DNA of 47,770 nt from NCBI RefSeq assembly GCF_000376785.1, contig NZ_AQXX01000094.1:1-47770 (forward strand). Reading direction: 5' to 3'. Shown piece by piece: positions 10,809-20,750 of this stretch. The stretch's first letter is position 1, and each line of letters begins with the position of its first letter. This DNA is from Hahella ganghwensis DSM 17046. Its GTDB lineage: Bacteria; Pseudomonadota; Gammaproteobacteria; Pseudomonadales; Oleiphilaceae. The notes under the pieces are model-generated. The model did not search any database and was not told where the DNA came from. It saw nothing but the letters and a program-made list of their open reading frames with translations. The position numbers and the translations under genes are program-made.

Positions 10809-11669
10809 ATGGCGGCTATTTCAGCATCCATGGTAAAAGAACTCCGTGAGCGTACCGGCCTGGGTATGATGGAGTGTAAAAAAGCTCTGGTTGAAGCTGA
10901 TGGTAACATCGATACAGCTATCGAAAATCTGCGTAAGAGCAGTGGCATGAAAGCGGCTAAAAAAGCTGGTCGTGTTTCTGCGGACGGTGTAGTGGCTGTT
11001 AAGGTTGACGATAACAATAAGCAGGCGCTTGTTGTTGAAGTTAATAGTGAGACTGACTTCGTTGCGCGTGATGACAACTTCCTGGCTTTTGTCGATGCTG
11101 TTGTGAATAAGGCATTTGAGTCCAAGCAGACAGATGTGGCTGCTTTGATGGAAGGTGAGTTAGAAGATAAGCGTTCCGGTCTGGTGCAGAAAATTGGCGA
11201 AAACATCAGTGTTCGTCGTCTGCAGATCGTTGAAGCAGATACTGTGGGTGCATACGTTCACGGTAACAAGCGGATTGCTGTATTGATTGGTATGAAAGGT
11301 GGCTCCGAAGATCTGGCTAAGGATCTTGCTATGCACGTTGCTGCGGTGAATCCTCAGTACGTGTCGCGTGAGGATGTTAGTGAAGATGTGATCGCCAAAG
11401 AGCGTGAAATTTATTCTGCACAGGCTGAGCAGAGTGGTAAGCCTGCAGAAATCGTTGCCAAAATGGTTGACGGCCGGATTAACAAGTTCCTGGCAGAGAT
11501 CAGCATGCTGGAGCAGCCTTTCGTTAAGGATCAGGATGTTAAAGTTAGTGACTTGGTGAAAAAAGCCGGTGCCGAAGTGACTGCGATGATTCGTTACGAA
11601 GTGGGTGACGGTATCGAGAAAGAAGAAGTAGACTTCGCTGCCGAGGTGGCTGCTCAGCTGAAGAGCTAA
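10809..11669 (+). CDS. tsf: elongation factor Ts
   Basis: Guanine-nucleotide exchange factor for EF-Tu. The 286-residue length is standard. The N-terminal UBA-like domain carries the signature [16 protein letters not shown] (about residues 12-27), and the core has the [10 protein letters not shown] segment (about 80-89) that contacts EF-Tu. The start is preceded by a GTGAGGA Shine-Dalgarno sequence. It is downstream of rpsB and upstream of pyrH, the usual order. Confidence 0.98.
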   Translation: MAAISASMVKELRERTGLGMMECKKALVEADGNIDTAIENLRKSSGMKAAKKAGRVSADGVVAVKVDDNNKQALVVEVNSETDFVARDDNFLAFVDAVVNKAFESKQTDVAALMEGELEDKRSGLVQKIGENISVRRLQIVEADTVGAYVHGNKRIAVLIGMKGGSEDLAKDLAMHVAAVNPQYVSREDVSEDVIAKEREIYSAQAEQSGKPAEIVAKMVDGRINKFLAEISMLEQPFVKDQDVKVSDLVKKAGAEVTAMIRYEVGDGIEKEEVDFAAEVAAQLKS

Positions 11670-11691
11670 TACCTTAGCTTGCTTGGATGTT

Positions 11692-11728
11692 GTGGCGGGA
11701 GTGGACTTGTCTGCTCTCGCCACTTTAG
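11692..11728 (+). terminator. hairpin terminator after tsf
   Basis: Ten-base arms GTGGCGGGAG (11692-11701) and CTCTCGCCAC (11714-11723), one G-U pair, a 12-base loop, then a short T-rich stretch (TTTAGTATT). The T-run is weak, so some read-through into pyrH is possible. Confidence 0.6.
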
Positions 11729-12080
11729 TATTGGGGCCGGGAATCATCAGACTTGGTCTCAAATTATTGTATTGGTTTGTCTTGCATCTCAGGGCCAGGG
11801 TGGTTTTCCTGGAATCCTGCCCAAGCTGATGTAAACTTACGGCAGCCTTGTCAACGCCAGCTCCATTTCCGGTAAAAAACACGGTTATGTGGGAATGGTT
11901 CTGCATAGAAGTCGCCAGACTGCCAAGTATCTCTCATGATGAGTGGCTCCTGTAGTTGTGGGGGGTGTGAGAAAGCAGCCGAGGCTGTGTCAAGCCAAAA
12001 GAATTGATGCCACCTGCGTTTTGTGGGTAGTGATCTACGCTGTATAGATTTCAGAGACTTTATTAGCCAGGTTAAAAAGT
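11729..12080 (+). promoter_or_regulatory. pyrH upstream region with candidate promoter
   Basis: About 350 bases without a gene between tsf and pyrH. A candidate promoter is TTGTGG (12021-12026) with TATAGA (12043-12048), spacing 16. A minus-strand reading frame (11851-12087) looks like chance. I see no riboswitch or repeat. pyrH lacks a strong Shine-Dalgarno sequence; AGCCAGG at about 12066-12072 is the best match. Confidence 0.35.
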
Positions 12081-12827
12081 ATGCCATCTCCTACACAAAC
12101 CCAACCCAAGTATAAACGTGTTCTGTTAAAGCTTTCCGGCGAAGCCCTGATGGGGGACGAAAATTTCGGTATTGATCCAAAGGTATTGGATCGTATGGCG
12201 CTGGAAATTGGTCAATTAATTGGTATCGGTGTCCAGGTTGGGTTGGTAATCGGCGGCGGTAATCTGTTTCGGGGAGCTGCATTGCAAACAGCCGGAATGG
12301 ACCGGGTAACTGGTGATCATATGGGAATGCTGGCGACCGTAATGAATGCGCTGGCAATGCGGGATGCTCTTGAGCGGTCAAATATTTCCACCAGGGTGAT
12401 GTCCGCAATTCCAATGAGTGGCGTGGTTGAGCATTATGACCGTCGTCGGGCGATCCGGGACCTGAAAGAAGGTGATGTGGTAATATTCTGTGCCGGAACG
12501 GGAAATCCGTTTTTTACAACTGATTCAGCGGCCTGTTTACGGGGCATAGAAATAGATGCTGATTTGGTTCTTAAAGCTACAAAAGTGGATGGGGTGTATT
12601 CTGCAGATCCCATGAAAGTGTTGGATGCAGAGAAGTACGATCATCTGACTTATGACGAGGTTCTGGAGAAAAAGCTGGGCGTCATGGATCTTACAGCGAT
12701 TTGTTTATGTCGTGATCACGACATGCCTGTGCGGGTTTTTAATATGAATAAGTCCAGTGCCTTGATCAATATAGTTGTGGGAATGAATGAAGGTACGCTG
12801 ATCGAAAGAGGGGAATCAGGTGATTAA
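12081..12827 (+). CDS. pyrH: UMP kinase
   Basis: Phosphorylates UMP to UDP with ATP; hexameric cytosolic enzyme of the amino-acid-kinase fold. At 248 residues it is slightly long, with a short polar N-terminal extension before [16 protein letters not shown]. Visible motifs include [10 protein letters not shown] (about 57-66), [14 protein letters not shown], and [16 protein letters not shown] (about 137-152). The last bases overlap the GTG start of frr by eight, so the two genes are translationally coupled. Confidence 0.97.
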   Translation: MPSPTQTQPKYKRVLLKLSGEALMGDENFGIDPKVLDRMALEIGQLIGIGVQVGLVIGGGNLFRGAALQTAGMDRVTGDHMGMLATVMNALAMRDALERSNISTRVMSAIPMSGVVEHYDRRRAIRDLKEGDVVIFCAGTGNPFFTTDSAACLRGIEIDADLVLKATKVDGVYSADPMKVLDAEKYDHLTYDEVLEKKLGVMDLTAICLCRDHDMPVRVFNMNKSSALINIVVGMNEGTLIERGESGD

Positions 12828-13377
12828 CGATATTAGAAAAGAAACTGAACAGAAAATGAAAAAGGCACTGGAAGCTTTGGGGCATGCCTTCGCCAAGATT
12901 CGTACCGGACGGGCCAATCCTGCAATTCTGGATTCGGTGATGGTGTCCTATTACGGTAGCGATACACCTCTGACTCAGGTTGCCAATGTTGTCGTCGAAG
13001 ACGCCCGTACTTTGTCGGTGACTCCATGGGAAAAATCTTTGGTACCGCAAATTGAAAAAGCGATCATGAAGTCGGATCTCGGTCTCAATCCGTCTACTGC
13101 CGGCACGGTTATTCGTGTACCTATGCCGATGCTGACCGAAGACACTCGTCGCGAGCTGGTCAAGCAAGCAAAGAATGAAGCTGAAAATGCACGGGTTTCA
13201 GTACGCAACGCCCGGCGCGATGCCAATGGTGATGTCAAAGAGTTGTTGAAGGATAAGGAAATCTCTGAAGATGAAGAAAAGCGTGCACTGGATGAAATCC
13301 AGAAGTTGACTGACAAGTATGTTGCTGAAGTTGAAAGGCTATTCAGCGATAAAGAGAAGGACCTGATGGCTGTTTAA
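12820..13377 (+). CDS. frr: ribosome recycling factor
   Basis: Splits post-termination ribosomes together with EF-G. The 185-residue protein begins at GTG 12820, giving the family-typical [20 protein letters not shown], with AGAGGGG as ribosome-binding site inside the pyrH 3' end. The long helical domain is marked by [13 protein letters not shown] (about 26-38), and the hinge/beta domain includes [15 protein letters not shown]. The C-terminal coiled-coil helix returns to [13 protein letters not shown]. Start and identity are clear. Confidence 0.97.
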   Translation: MINDIRKETEQKMKKALEALGHAFAKIRTGRANPAILDSVMVSYYGSDTPLTQVANVVVEDARTLSVTPWEKSLVPQIEKAIMKSDLGLNPSTAGTVIRVPMPMLTEDTRRELVKQAKNEAENARVSVRNARRDANGDVKELLKDKEISEDEEKRALDEIQKLTDKYVAEVERLFSDKEKDLMAV

Positions 13378-13384
13378 AGTCTTA

Positions 13385-13418
13385 GACCCTCCCAAGCAGG
13401 AGCTGGAGGGTCGTTTGT
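13385..13418 (+). terminator. hairpin after frr, weak terminator
   Basis: Perfect eight-base arms GACCCTCC (13385-13392) and GGAGGGTC (13405-13412) with a 12-base loop, followed by GTTTGT. The poor T-run makes it partial at best, and the uppS group may be transcribed both by read-through and from a promoter in 13420-13540. Confidence 0.5.
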
Positions 13419-13540
13419 GCGGACAGCCTGACGATGGCTTTCCGTGGAGTTAAGGTTAGTATTGTCGTTCCAAATAAAAATTAGGCCGAGCATTACTACA
13501 AAAATAAGCTGGACCCAAGGGTTTAGTGAGGGAGTATTTG

Positions 13541-14341
13541 ATGGTCTCCGCTGAAATTCCAATGACTGCGGATTCGAAGCCTCGACATGTTGCCATCATC
13601 ATGGATGGCAACAATCGTTGGGCCAAGCAACGCCGGTTGCCGGGCATTGCAGGGCATAAGGCCGGAGTCGAAGCAGTAAGAGCTGTGGTGGAAACCTGCG
13701 CGAAACAAGGGGTCGAGGTGCTGACTCTGTTCGCTTTTAGCAGTGAAAACTGGCGTCGCCCTGAAGATGAAGTTGGCGCGCTAATGCGTCTGTTTCTAAT
13801 TGCGCTACAAAGAGAAGTAAAAAAGCTTCATCGCAACAATATACGTCTCAGGATTATTGGTGATCGGTCGAGGTTTAATGCTGCTCTGCAGTCTCATATG
13901 GCTGAAGCGGAAGCTTTGACTGCAAGCAATGACGGCATGACACTGGCTATTGCTGCCAACTATGGTGGGCATTGGGATATCACACAGGCGACCAGAAAAG
14001 TGGCGCAGCTGGTTTCTGATGGACAACTGGAACCCAGTGAAATTACTGACGAGCATATTCAACAGTTTGTTGAATTGGGGGACTGTCCTGCCCCTGATTT
14101 GTGCATTCGTACTGCCGGAGAGCAGCGCATCAGTAATTTCCTTTTATGGCAGTTTGCCTATACAGAGTTTTATTTTGCGGATGTTTACTGGCCAGACTTC
14201 CGTCAAGAGGAAATGGAAAGAGCCCTGCAGGCCTATTCGTGTAGAAAACGTCGGTTTGGGCAGACGGATGATCAGATTGACAGAAAATCTGATTCGGAAG
14301 AACCTTTGATAAGTCCACTGGCTAAGTCCTCGTCGTGTTGA
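13541..14341 (+). CDS. uppS: undecaprenyl diphosphate synthase (cis-prenyltransferase)
   Basis: Condenses eight isopentenyl units onto farnesyl-PP to make the C55 carrier lipid for peptidoglycan and O-antigen. I start at ATG 13541, which has GAGGGAG six bases upstream; an in-frame GTG at 13526 lies inside that site. Motifs: HVAIIMDGNNRWAKQR with the catalytic Asp and the GNxRWA loop, the FAFSSENW segment, and the C-terminal RTAGEQRISNFLLWQ and YWPDF. A hydrophilic tail of about 30 residues after the core is longer than usual. It overlaps the cdsA start. Confidence 0.95.
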   Translation: MVSAEIPMTADSKPRHVAIIMDGNNRWAKQRRLPGIAGHKAGVEAVRAVVETCAKQGVEVLTLFAFSSENWRRPEDEVGALMRLFLIALQREVKKLHRNNIRLRIIGDRSRFNAALQSHMAEAEALTASNDGMTLAIAANYGGHWDITQATRKVAQLVSDGQLEPSEITDEHIQQFVELGDCPAPDLCIRTAGEQRISNFLLWQFAYTEFYFADVYWPDFRQEEMERALQAYSCRKRRFGQTDDQIDRKSDSEEPLISPLAKSSSC

Positions 14342-15165
14342 AGCAAAGGGTTGTCACTGCCTTAATTATTGCGCCATTATTTCTGGTTGGGGTTTTTGCA
14401 ACTAATATCCTCGGATTCGCCCTGTTTCTTGGTGGGATCGTAACCGTTGGCGCCTGGGAGTGGGCGAGAATTGCCGGCTGGAATGATCAATTGCCGAGAG
14501 TCTCTTTTGCGATCGCAACGGCCGTATGTCTCGTTCTTGCCTGGCACCTTCCGGCTATGGTGGTGTTGGGTGTTGCGCTTGTCTGGTGGATGTTTGCGTT
14601 TTATCTTATCCTTCAATTTCCTTCTTCTAGTTCTATATGGCAGCCGGTATGGTTGCGCTGTCTGGCAGGGTTGCTGGTCCTAGTTCCTGCCTGGAAGGCG
14701 CTTGTCAGTCTCCGGGCGGGTGTCATGCAGGTTAACCCGGAGATATCTACCGTCTGGCTTGTTCTATACATCTTTCTCATTGTGTGGGCTGCAGATATCG
14801 GTGCCTACTTTGCTGGTAAAACCTTCGGTCGGCGAAAGTTGGCACCTGCGGTGAGTCCAGGTAAGTCTGTTGAGGGAGCATTGGGTGGACTGGTTGCTGT
14901 CTCCGTACTGCCGTTTGTGGTAGCTCCTTTGCTTCAGATTTCCCCTTCGCAAACAGGTGTTTTGTGGATGATGACGCTTTCTGCCGCAATCTTTTCTATT
15001 GTCGGAGATTTGCTTGAAAGCCTTGGAAAACGTGTTGTGGGCATTAAGGACAGTAGTCAGATACTGCCCGGCCATGGCGGTATTCTGGATCGCATAGACA
15101 GTGTGACTGCTGCGGCGCCGATATTTGTTCTTTTAGCATTGGCTACGGGTTGGATTCATAGTTGA
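14335..15165 (+). CDS. cdsA: phosphatidate cytidylyltransferase
   Basis: Makes CDP-diacylglycerol from phosphatidate and CTP for phospholipid synthesis. This integral inner-membrane protein of 276 residues has about eight hydrophobic segments. The C-terminal signature [19 protein letters not shown] (about 243-261) is intact. The start is GTG 14335 (or TTG 14338), overlapping the uppS stop; neither is a strong start, so translation is probably coupled to uppS. Confidence 0.95.
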   Translation: MLKQRVVTALIIAPLFLVGVFATNILGFALFLGGIVTVGAWEWARIAGWNDQLPRVSFAIATAVCLVLAWHLPAMVVLGVALVWWMFAFYLILQFPSSSSIWQPVWLRCLAGLLVLVPAWKALVSLRAGVMQVNPEISTVWLVLYIFLIVWAADIGAYFAGKTFGRRKLAPAVSPGKSVEGALGGLVAVSVLPFVVAPLLQISPSQTGVLWMMTLSAAIFSIVGDLLESLGKRVVGIKDSSQILPGHGGILDRIDSVTAAAPIFVLLALATGWIHS

Positions 15166-16379
15166 TGAGTGCCAAGAATGTCACTGTGTTGGGGGCTACC
15201 GGTTCAATAGGTGAAAGTGCGCTGGATGTTATAGCGCGCCATCCCGACAGGTATCAGGTATTTGCGCTAACTGCCCATCGTAATCTCGATAGGCTATATG
15301 AGCTGTGTGTCAGCCATCAACCGGAGTATGCTGTGCTGGCATCTTCTGAAGATGCATTAGATTTTGCCGATCGTTTGAGGCTCTCCGGTCTCAAAACAAA
15401 AGTCCTGGCTGGTATTGAGTCATTGGAAGCGGTTGCCAGTGATTGCTCAGTTGATGTCGTGGTTGCTGCGATTGTTGGGGCGGCAGGGCTTAAGCCCACG
15501 TTGGCTGCTGTAAATGCCGGAAAGCGGGTTTTGCTGGCCAATAAGGAAGCTTTGGTCATGACGGGACGCTTGTTTATGGATGCTGTCCGACGTCACGGCG
15601 CTGAGCTTTTACCTATTGATAGCGAGCATAACGCTATTTATCAATGTCTGCCTGTTGCTGCACAGAGTCTTGCCGAGGGAACTTCCTTGCATCAATGCGG
15701 GGTGAAAAGAGTTCTGTTGACGGCATCAGGAGGCCCTTTTCGGGGCTATTCCAAAGATCAACTGGTTAATGTAACTCCTGTAGAGGCATGCAAGCATCCT
15801 AATTGGTCCATGGGGCAAAAAATCTCGGTTGATTCAGCCACCCTGATGAATAAAGGGTTGGAGTTGATTGAAGCCTGTTGGCTGTTCGATGTTATGCCGC
15901 AGTTTGTGGAAGTTCATATTCATCCTGAGTCGATCATTCATTCGATGGTGGAATACTCGGACGGCTCAATCATTGCTCAAATGGGTAACCCTGATATGCG
16001 GACACCGATTGCCTATGGACTTTCATGGCCGGACAGGATTGAAGCTGGAGTCGAGACTCTGGATTTGTTTAAAGTTGCCCAACTGAACTTTTCTCCTCCG
16101 GATCGGGAGCGTTTTCCCTGTTTGAGGCTTGCTGAAGAGGCGTTTGCCACGGGAGGCACCGCACCGGCAATTCTCAATGCTGCCAATGAGGTTGCGGTTG
16201 CAGCATTCCTGAAAGAAAGCATAGGGTTTACGCAGATTGCAGACGTCATTGAAGATTGTCTTGGAGCTGTTGAGGTTGCAAGTGCGCGTTCGTTGGATGA
16301 AGTTCTGGAAGCAGATAAAATGGCTCGAGAGCAGGCACTTTGCAGAATCAAGCGCGTTAGTAATCTAACTGAAATTTAA
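15165..16379 (+). CDS. dxr: 1-deoxy-D-xylulose 5-phosphate reductoisomerase
   Basis: Converts DXP to 2-C-methyl-D-erythritol 4-phosphate with NADPH, the committed step of the MEP isoprenoid pathway that feeds UppS. I use ATG 15165 (TGATG overlap with the cdsA stop); an in-frame TTG sits three bases earlier. The NADPH fold shows [14 protein letters not shown] near residue 10. The metal/substrate residues lie in [20 protein letters not shown], and [17 protein letters not shown]. About 404 residues, normal. Confidence 0.97.
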   Translation: MSAKNVTVLGATGSIGESALDVIARHPDRYQVFALTAHRNLDRLYELCVSHQPEYAVLASSEDALDFADRLRLSGLKTKVLAGIESLEAVASDCSVDVVVAAIVGAAGLKPTLAAVNAGKRVLLANKEALVMTGRLFMDAVRRHGAELLPIDSEHNAIYQCLPVAAQSLAEGTSLHQCGVKRVLLTASGGPFRGYSKDQLVNVTPVEACKHPNWSMGQKISVDSATLMNKGLELIEACWLFDVMPQFVEVHIHPESIIHSMVEYSDGSIIAQMGNPDMRTPIAYGLSWPDRIEAGVETLDLFKVAQLNFSPPDRERFPCLRLAEEAFATGGTAPAILNAANEVAVAAFLKESIGFTQIADVIEDCLGAVEVASARSLDEVLEADKMAREQALCRIKRVSNLTEI

Positions 16380-16415
16380 CTCAAATATGGGCCCGGCCAC
16401 TGACATAGTATCTTC

Positions 16416-17768
16416 ATGATGATCATTCAAACCATTCTCGCCCTTATCGTTACTCTGGGAGTGTTAGTCAGTATCCATGAATTTGGCCATTACTGGGTGG
16501 CTCGACGTTGTGGAGTCAAGGTGCTCAGGTTTTCCATAGGCTTTGGCAAACCTTTATACACCTGGAAAGATAAGAACAATACAGAATTTGTGGTCGCTGC
16601 ATTACCGCTGGGCGGCTATGTCAAAATGCTGGACGAGCGTGAAGGGGAGGTTAGTGAAGCCGATTTGCCATTTGCGTTTAACCGGCAGCCGGTTGGTAGT
16701 CGGATTGCGATAGCGGCCGCTGGCCCCATTGCCAACTTTCTGTTTGCCATATTTGCCTATTGGCTGATGTACATGGTGGGAACGCAGACGGTGGTTCCCG
16801 TGGTTGGGGAAGTGATTCCACAGTCGGTCTCTGAAAAGGCTGGGTTGCAGGCTGGCAGTGAAATTGTCGGCGTGGATGGTGTTGATACCCTCAGCTGGTC
16901 CGACGTCAATATTCAGTTATTACGTCGTTTGGGAGATAGCGGCGGAATAGAGTTGCATGTGCGCTCTCTCGATACGGGAGAAGACGATGTTTACAGGTTG
17001 GAGATAAGTCATTGGCTGGCGGGAGTTGTTGAACCTGATCCGATTGAGTCATTGGGTATTACTCCTTTCCGGCCTTCAGTGCCGCCAGTGATCAACGAAG
17101 TGGTTCCGGATGGGCGTGCCAGAGCAGCAGGTTTGAAAACTGGAGATCAGATATTATCTATTAATGGTGAGCAGGTCGCCGGATGGAATGAGTTCGTTGA
17201 CGTCATCCAAGAATCTCCCGAAAAGACCCTCCAGGTTGAAGTTAAGCGTGGTGCAGAGCTGTTAACGCTGGCTCTGACTCCTGCCGGCAGAGAGCAGGAC
17301 GGCAAGGTGTCAGGCTATATTGGGGCTGGTGTTCAGATACCTGAGTACCCTGAGCATTTATTGAGAACTGTGCAGTTTGGTCCGCTGGCTAGTGTCAGTG
17401 AAGCGCTGGGCAAGACATGGGATATGACCGCCATGACTCTCGGGGCGCTTAAAAAAATGCTGGTAGGACTGATTTCGATTGAAAACCTGGGGGGGCCGAT
17501 TACCATTGCGAAGGTGGCTGGTGCCTCTGCCAGTTCAGGGCTGGAAAGTTTTTTGAGCTTTTTGGCGTATCTGAGTATAAGTTTGGGTGTGTTGAACCTG
17601 TTGCCAATTCCTGTATTAGATGGTGGACATCTGCTCTACTATTTTGTTGAGCTGGTCAGGGGTAAACCCATTTCAGAAGAAAAACAGCTATTGGGATTGA
17701 AAATCGGTATGGCGATTATTGCATTTGTCATGCTTTTCGCGTTCTATAACGACCTCTCCAGAATGTAG
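16416..17768 (+). CDS. rseP: RseP site-2 intramembrane zinc protease
   Basis: Cleaves anti-sigma factors such as RseA within the inner membrane during the envelope stress response, and clears signal peptides. The 450-residue protein has the metalloprotease motif HEFGH at 21-25 in the first membrane helix and the third zinc-ligand motif NLLPIPVLDGGH near 400. Two PDZ domains lie between (about 115-190 and 210-295). It sits directly before bamA, as is usual, linking outer-membrane assembly with its stress sensor. Confidence 0.96.
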   Translation: MMIIQTILALIVTLGVLVSIHEFGHYWVARRCGVKVLRFSIGFGKPLYTWKDKNNTEFVVAALPLGGYVKMLDEREGEVSEADLPFAFNRQPVGSRIAIAAAGPIANFLFAIFAYWLMYMVGTQTVVPVVGEVIPQSVSEKAGLQAGSEIVGVDGVDTLSWSDVNIQLLRRLGDSGGIELHVRSLDTGEDDVYRLEISHWLAGVVEPDPIESLGITPFRPSVPPVINEVVPDGRARAAGLKTGDQILSINGEQVAGWNEFVDVIQESPEKTLQVEVKRGAELLTLALTPAGREQDGKVSGYIGAGVQIPEYPEHLLRTVQFGPLASVSEALGKTWDMTAMTLGALKKMLVGLISIENLGGPITIAKVAGASASSGLESFLSFLAYLSISLGVLNLLPIPVLDGGHLLYYFVELVRGKPISEEKQLLGLKIGMAIIAFVMLFAFYNDLSRM

Positions 17769-17808
17769 TAACTGGTTATCCTACAAATCTATTTTACGTG
17801 TTGTATTC

Positions 17809-20121
17809 ATGAGACTTAGCTTATTTGTTTTCGCCCTGGCGCTCTCTTTTATTGTGCGCGCTTCAGACAAGGAATTCAGGGTAGAGGATATTCGTGTTGA
17901 AGGATTGCAGAGAGTATCTGCAGGAAGTGTATTCAGTGCTTTTCCCGTTAATGTAGGGGATGAAGTCGACGGTGATCGTCTGGCCGAAGCCATTCGAAAC
18001 CTCTTTGCCGCTGGATTGTTTACAGATATCCAGGTTGGGAGGGAAGGCAATACGCTGGTTATTACTGTCGTTGAGCGCCCCTCAATCAGTGAAATTGAAG
18101 TGGAGGGGAATAAGAACCTTCCCACTGAAGAGTTATTGAAAGGCCTGAAAACGGCCGGTCTTGCTGAGGGTGAGGTGTTTCAGCGTTCGACGCTGGAGCG
18201 GGTTGAGCTGGAAATACTGCGTAGCTATGTGGCTCAGGGTCGGTATAACGCCTCAGTTGACGCTCAGGTGGAAGAGCAGCCCCGTAATAGGGTTAAGTTG
18301 AAGATTGATATCAAGGAAGGGCCGGTTTCTGCCATTCATCACATTAATATCGTTGGTAACAGTGCCTTTAATGATGAAGAGTTGCGAGACCTTATTGAAC
18401 TAAAGCTCACAGGATTCTGGTCGAGCATCTTCAGTAATGATCAGTATTCAAAGGAAAAGCTTAACGGGGACTTGGAGCGCATCCGTTCCCATTATCTTGA
18501 TAACGGTTATATCAAGTTCAGCATAGAATCCACACAGGTCTCTGTTTCTCCAGATAAGGAGCAGGTCTTCATTACTATTAATGTTCAGGAAGGCCCTCAA
18601 TTTACTATCCGTGACCTGCACCTCAAAGGGGACCTCAAGGTTGATGAGGAAGAGTTGCGCAAGCTGATCATTGCGGAACCCGGTGATGTGTTTTCCCGTC
18701 AGAAGTTAACCTTTATTTCTGACGCGATTTCCAAGCGTTTGGGGAATGAGGGGTACACCTTTGCCAGCGTTAATGCGGTACCTGAACCCCACGAAGACAA
18801 TACTGCCACTGTGACTTTCTATGTGGAGCCAGGGAATCGCACCTATGTCAGACGTGTTAACTTCCGTGGTAATGTCAGTACCAGTGATGAAGTATTACGA
18901 CAGGAAATGGTTCAGATGGAGGCTGCTGCTGCCTCGACCGACCTGATTGAACTGTCCAAATCCAAGCTTGAACGTCTGGGCTTCTTTAAGACTGTTACCG
19001 TAGAAACTCCTCTGGTGCCGGGAACGGACGACCAGATCGATGTGAACTATACCGTAGAAGAGCAGCCAACCGGCAGTCTTTCAGCCAGTCTTGGGTTTTC
19101 TCAGGGAAGTGGCGTCATTGTTGGTGCCAGTATTTCAGAAAAGAATTTCTGGGGTACCGGGCGCCGAGTCTCTTTCGGTGTTAACAAAAGTGCATCGGTC
19201 CAGAGTGCGAATTTCTCTTACACAAATCCTTATTACACTATTGATGGTGTCAGTCGTGGCTTCAGTCTGTTCTATAAAGAAACGGATTATGATGAGGAGG
19301 ATGTTACTTCTTATGTTTCTGACTCTCTGGGTGGGTCCGTAAATTTCGGTTATCCGATTGATCAATACACACGTCTGAACTTTGGCGTTGGCGTGACCCA
19401 TACCCGAATCAAGACAACGGATTTTCCGGCGTTGGAAATCGTAGATTTTCTTGAGGAGAATGGCCAGAGCTACACGTTTTATGAGACCTCCGCGAGCTGG
19501 AGTAGGTCAACTCTGAACCGGGGACTGTACCCAACAAAAGGGATGTCGCAATCATTGACTGCCAAGGTGGCCTTGCCCGAGGTCAGTGACTACACGTACT
19601 ACAAGGTGTCTTACAACAATGATCAGTATTATCCGATTTCAAAAGATCATGATTGGGCTGTGCACTTGAGAGGCGAGGTCGCCTACGGTGACGGGTACGG
19701 AGATCAGGATCAATTACCATTCTTCGAGCATTATCTTGCTGGTGGATTTGGGTCGGTGCGTGGTTATGAGTCCAACTCATTGGGGCCAAAAAGTACCCCT
19801 GATCCAGATGAGAGCAACCCGGAAGCAGACCCGTTTGGAGGCAACTTCAAGGTCGAGTCCAGTCTTGAACTGATTTTTCCGTTCGCCATCATGAAAGACC
19901 ACTCTCAGATCCGCAGTGTTCTGTTCCTGGACGGCGGAAATGTGTTTGATGCCAGCAGAGGCTATGACCCCGCCGTTGACGAGCTGAGGTTCTCAGCAGG
20001 TGTGGCATTAACCTGGATAACGCCGATAGGTCCGCTCTCGTTCAGCTTGGGTAAAGCTCTGAACGCTAAAGATGAGGATGAGACTCAGTTCTTCCAGTTC
20101 AGGCTGGGGCAAACACTTTAG
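17809..20121 (+). CDS. bamA: outer membrane protein assembly factor BamA
   Basis: Omp85 pore that folds beta-barrel proteins into the outer membrane. The real start is ATG 17809 (the frame runs upstream to 17719), giving a signal peptide MRLSLFVFALALSFIVRASD and about 770 residues. Five POTRA domains occupy about 22-420, and the barrel follows with the lid-lock motif GGFGSVRGYES. The C-terminus reads FQFRLGQTL, so the last residue is Leu, not the aromatic residue usual for an outer-membrane beta-signal. Otherwise complete. Confidence 0.96.
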   Translation: MRLSLFVFALALSFIVRASDKEFRVEDIRVEGLQRVSAGSVFSAFPVNVGDEVDGDRLAEAIRNLFAAGLFTDIQVGREGNTLVITVVERPSISEIEVEGNKNLPTEELLKGLKTAGLAEGEVFQRSTLERVELEILRSYVAQGRYNASVDAQVEEQPRNRVKLKIDIKEGPVSAIHHINIVGNSAFNDEELRDLIELKLTGFWSSIFSNDQYSKEKLNGDLERIRSHYLDNGYIKFSIESTQVSVSPDKEQVFITINVQEGPQFTIRDLHLKGDLKVDEEELRKLIIAEPGDVFSRQKLTFISDAISKRLGNEGYTFASVNAVPEPHEDNTATVTFYVEPGNRTYVRRVNFRGNVSTSDEVLRQEMVQMEAAAASTDLIELSKSKLERLGFFKTVTVETPLVPGTDDQIDVNYTVEEQPTGSLSASLGFSQGSGVIVGASISEKNFWGTGRRVSFGVNKSASVQSANFSYTNPYYTIDGVSRGFSLFYKETDYDEEDVTSYVSDSLGGSVNFGYPIDQYTRLNFGVGVTHTRIKTTDFPALEIVDFLEENGQSYTFYETSASWSRSTLNRGLYPTKGMSQSLTAKVALPEVSDYTYYKVSYNNDQYYPISKDHDWAVHLRGEVAYGDGYGDQDQLPFFEHYLAGGFGSVRGYESNSLGPKSTPDPDESNPEADPFGGNFKVESSLELIFPFAIMKDHSQIRSVLFLDGGNVFDASRGYDPAVDELRFSAGVALTWITPIGPLSFSLGKALNAKDEDETQFFQFRLGQTL

Positions 20122-20211
20122 GTTGAATGATAGTGTTGCTGCCTTGCGGACAAACATATATCTTCCGGCACACGAAAAAGACCGGTACATGAGAAAGAAA
20201 AGGAGAAACCA

Positions 20212-20721
20212 ATGAAACCAAGCCAGATTGCGGCCGTTCTGCTCACCGCAGTATTATCTTTTGTCACTATGGCGGCTAGCGCAGAACAAAAAATCGCAGT
20301 AGTAGACTTCCGAACAGCCTTGTTGTCTTCCAATGCAGCAAAAGCTTTTGGTGAAGAGCTAAAGAAAGATTTTGTTGATGAAGAGCAACGTTTGCGTGAG
20401 GTGGGAGAGGAAGCCCAAAAACTGCAGGATCGGTTAAAGAAAGACGCGGCTATTATGAGTGAGTCTGAGCGGACCCGTCTCAGTACAGAGCTGGAAAGTA
20501 AAGCGCAGGAATTTAACTTCCTCAAGAATAAGTATCAGAAAGCTATCAGTAAGCGTGAAGAGCAGTTCCTGCAGGAGTCCAAGCCCAGAGTTGATGAGGC
20601 TATCCGGGAAATTGCAGATAAGGAAAAGATCGATCTGATTCTTCCCAGCAAGCTTGTCGTGCATGCCAGCACGGGCATGGACATTACTGCTAAACTTATT
20701 GAAGCACTAAATAGCAAGTAA
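20212..20721 (+). CDS. skp: periplasmic chaperone Skp/OmpH
   Basis: Trimeric periplasmic holdase that carries unfolded outer-membrane proteins to BAM. It is 169 residues, with a signal peptide ending near residue 24 (TMAASAEQ), a short beta start (KIAVVDFRTALL) and long charged helices (about 45-125) that form the tentacles. A strong AAGGAGAAACC site precedes the ATG. It lies between bamA and lpxD, the standard order. Confidence 0.95.
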   Translation: MKPSQIAAVLLTAVLSFVTMAASAEQKIAVVDFRTALLSSNAAKAFGEELKKDFVDEEQRLREVGEEAQKLQDRLKKDAAIMSESERTRLSTELESKAQEFNFLKNKYQKAISKREEQFLQESKPRVDEAIREIADKEKIDLILPSKLVVHASTGMDITAKLIEALNSK

Positions 20722-20750
20722 CAACTTTGATGGTATTGCAGGATTGATCT

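Noticed and set aside
11160-11906. 248-codon minus-strand reading frame opposite tsf and its 3' region
   Set aside because: Mostly antisense to tsf; no domain seen.
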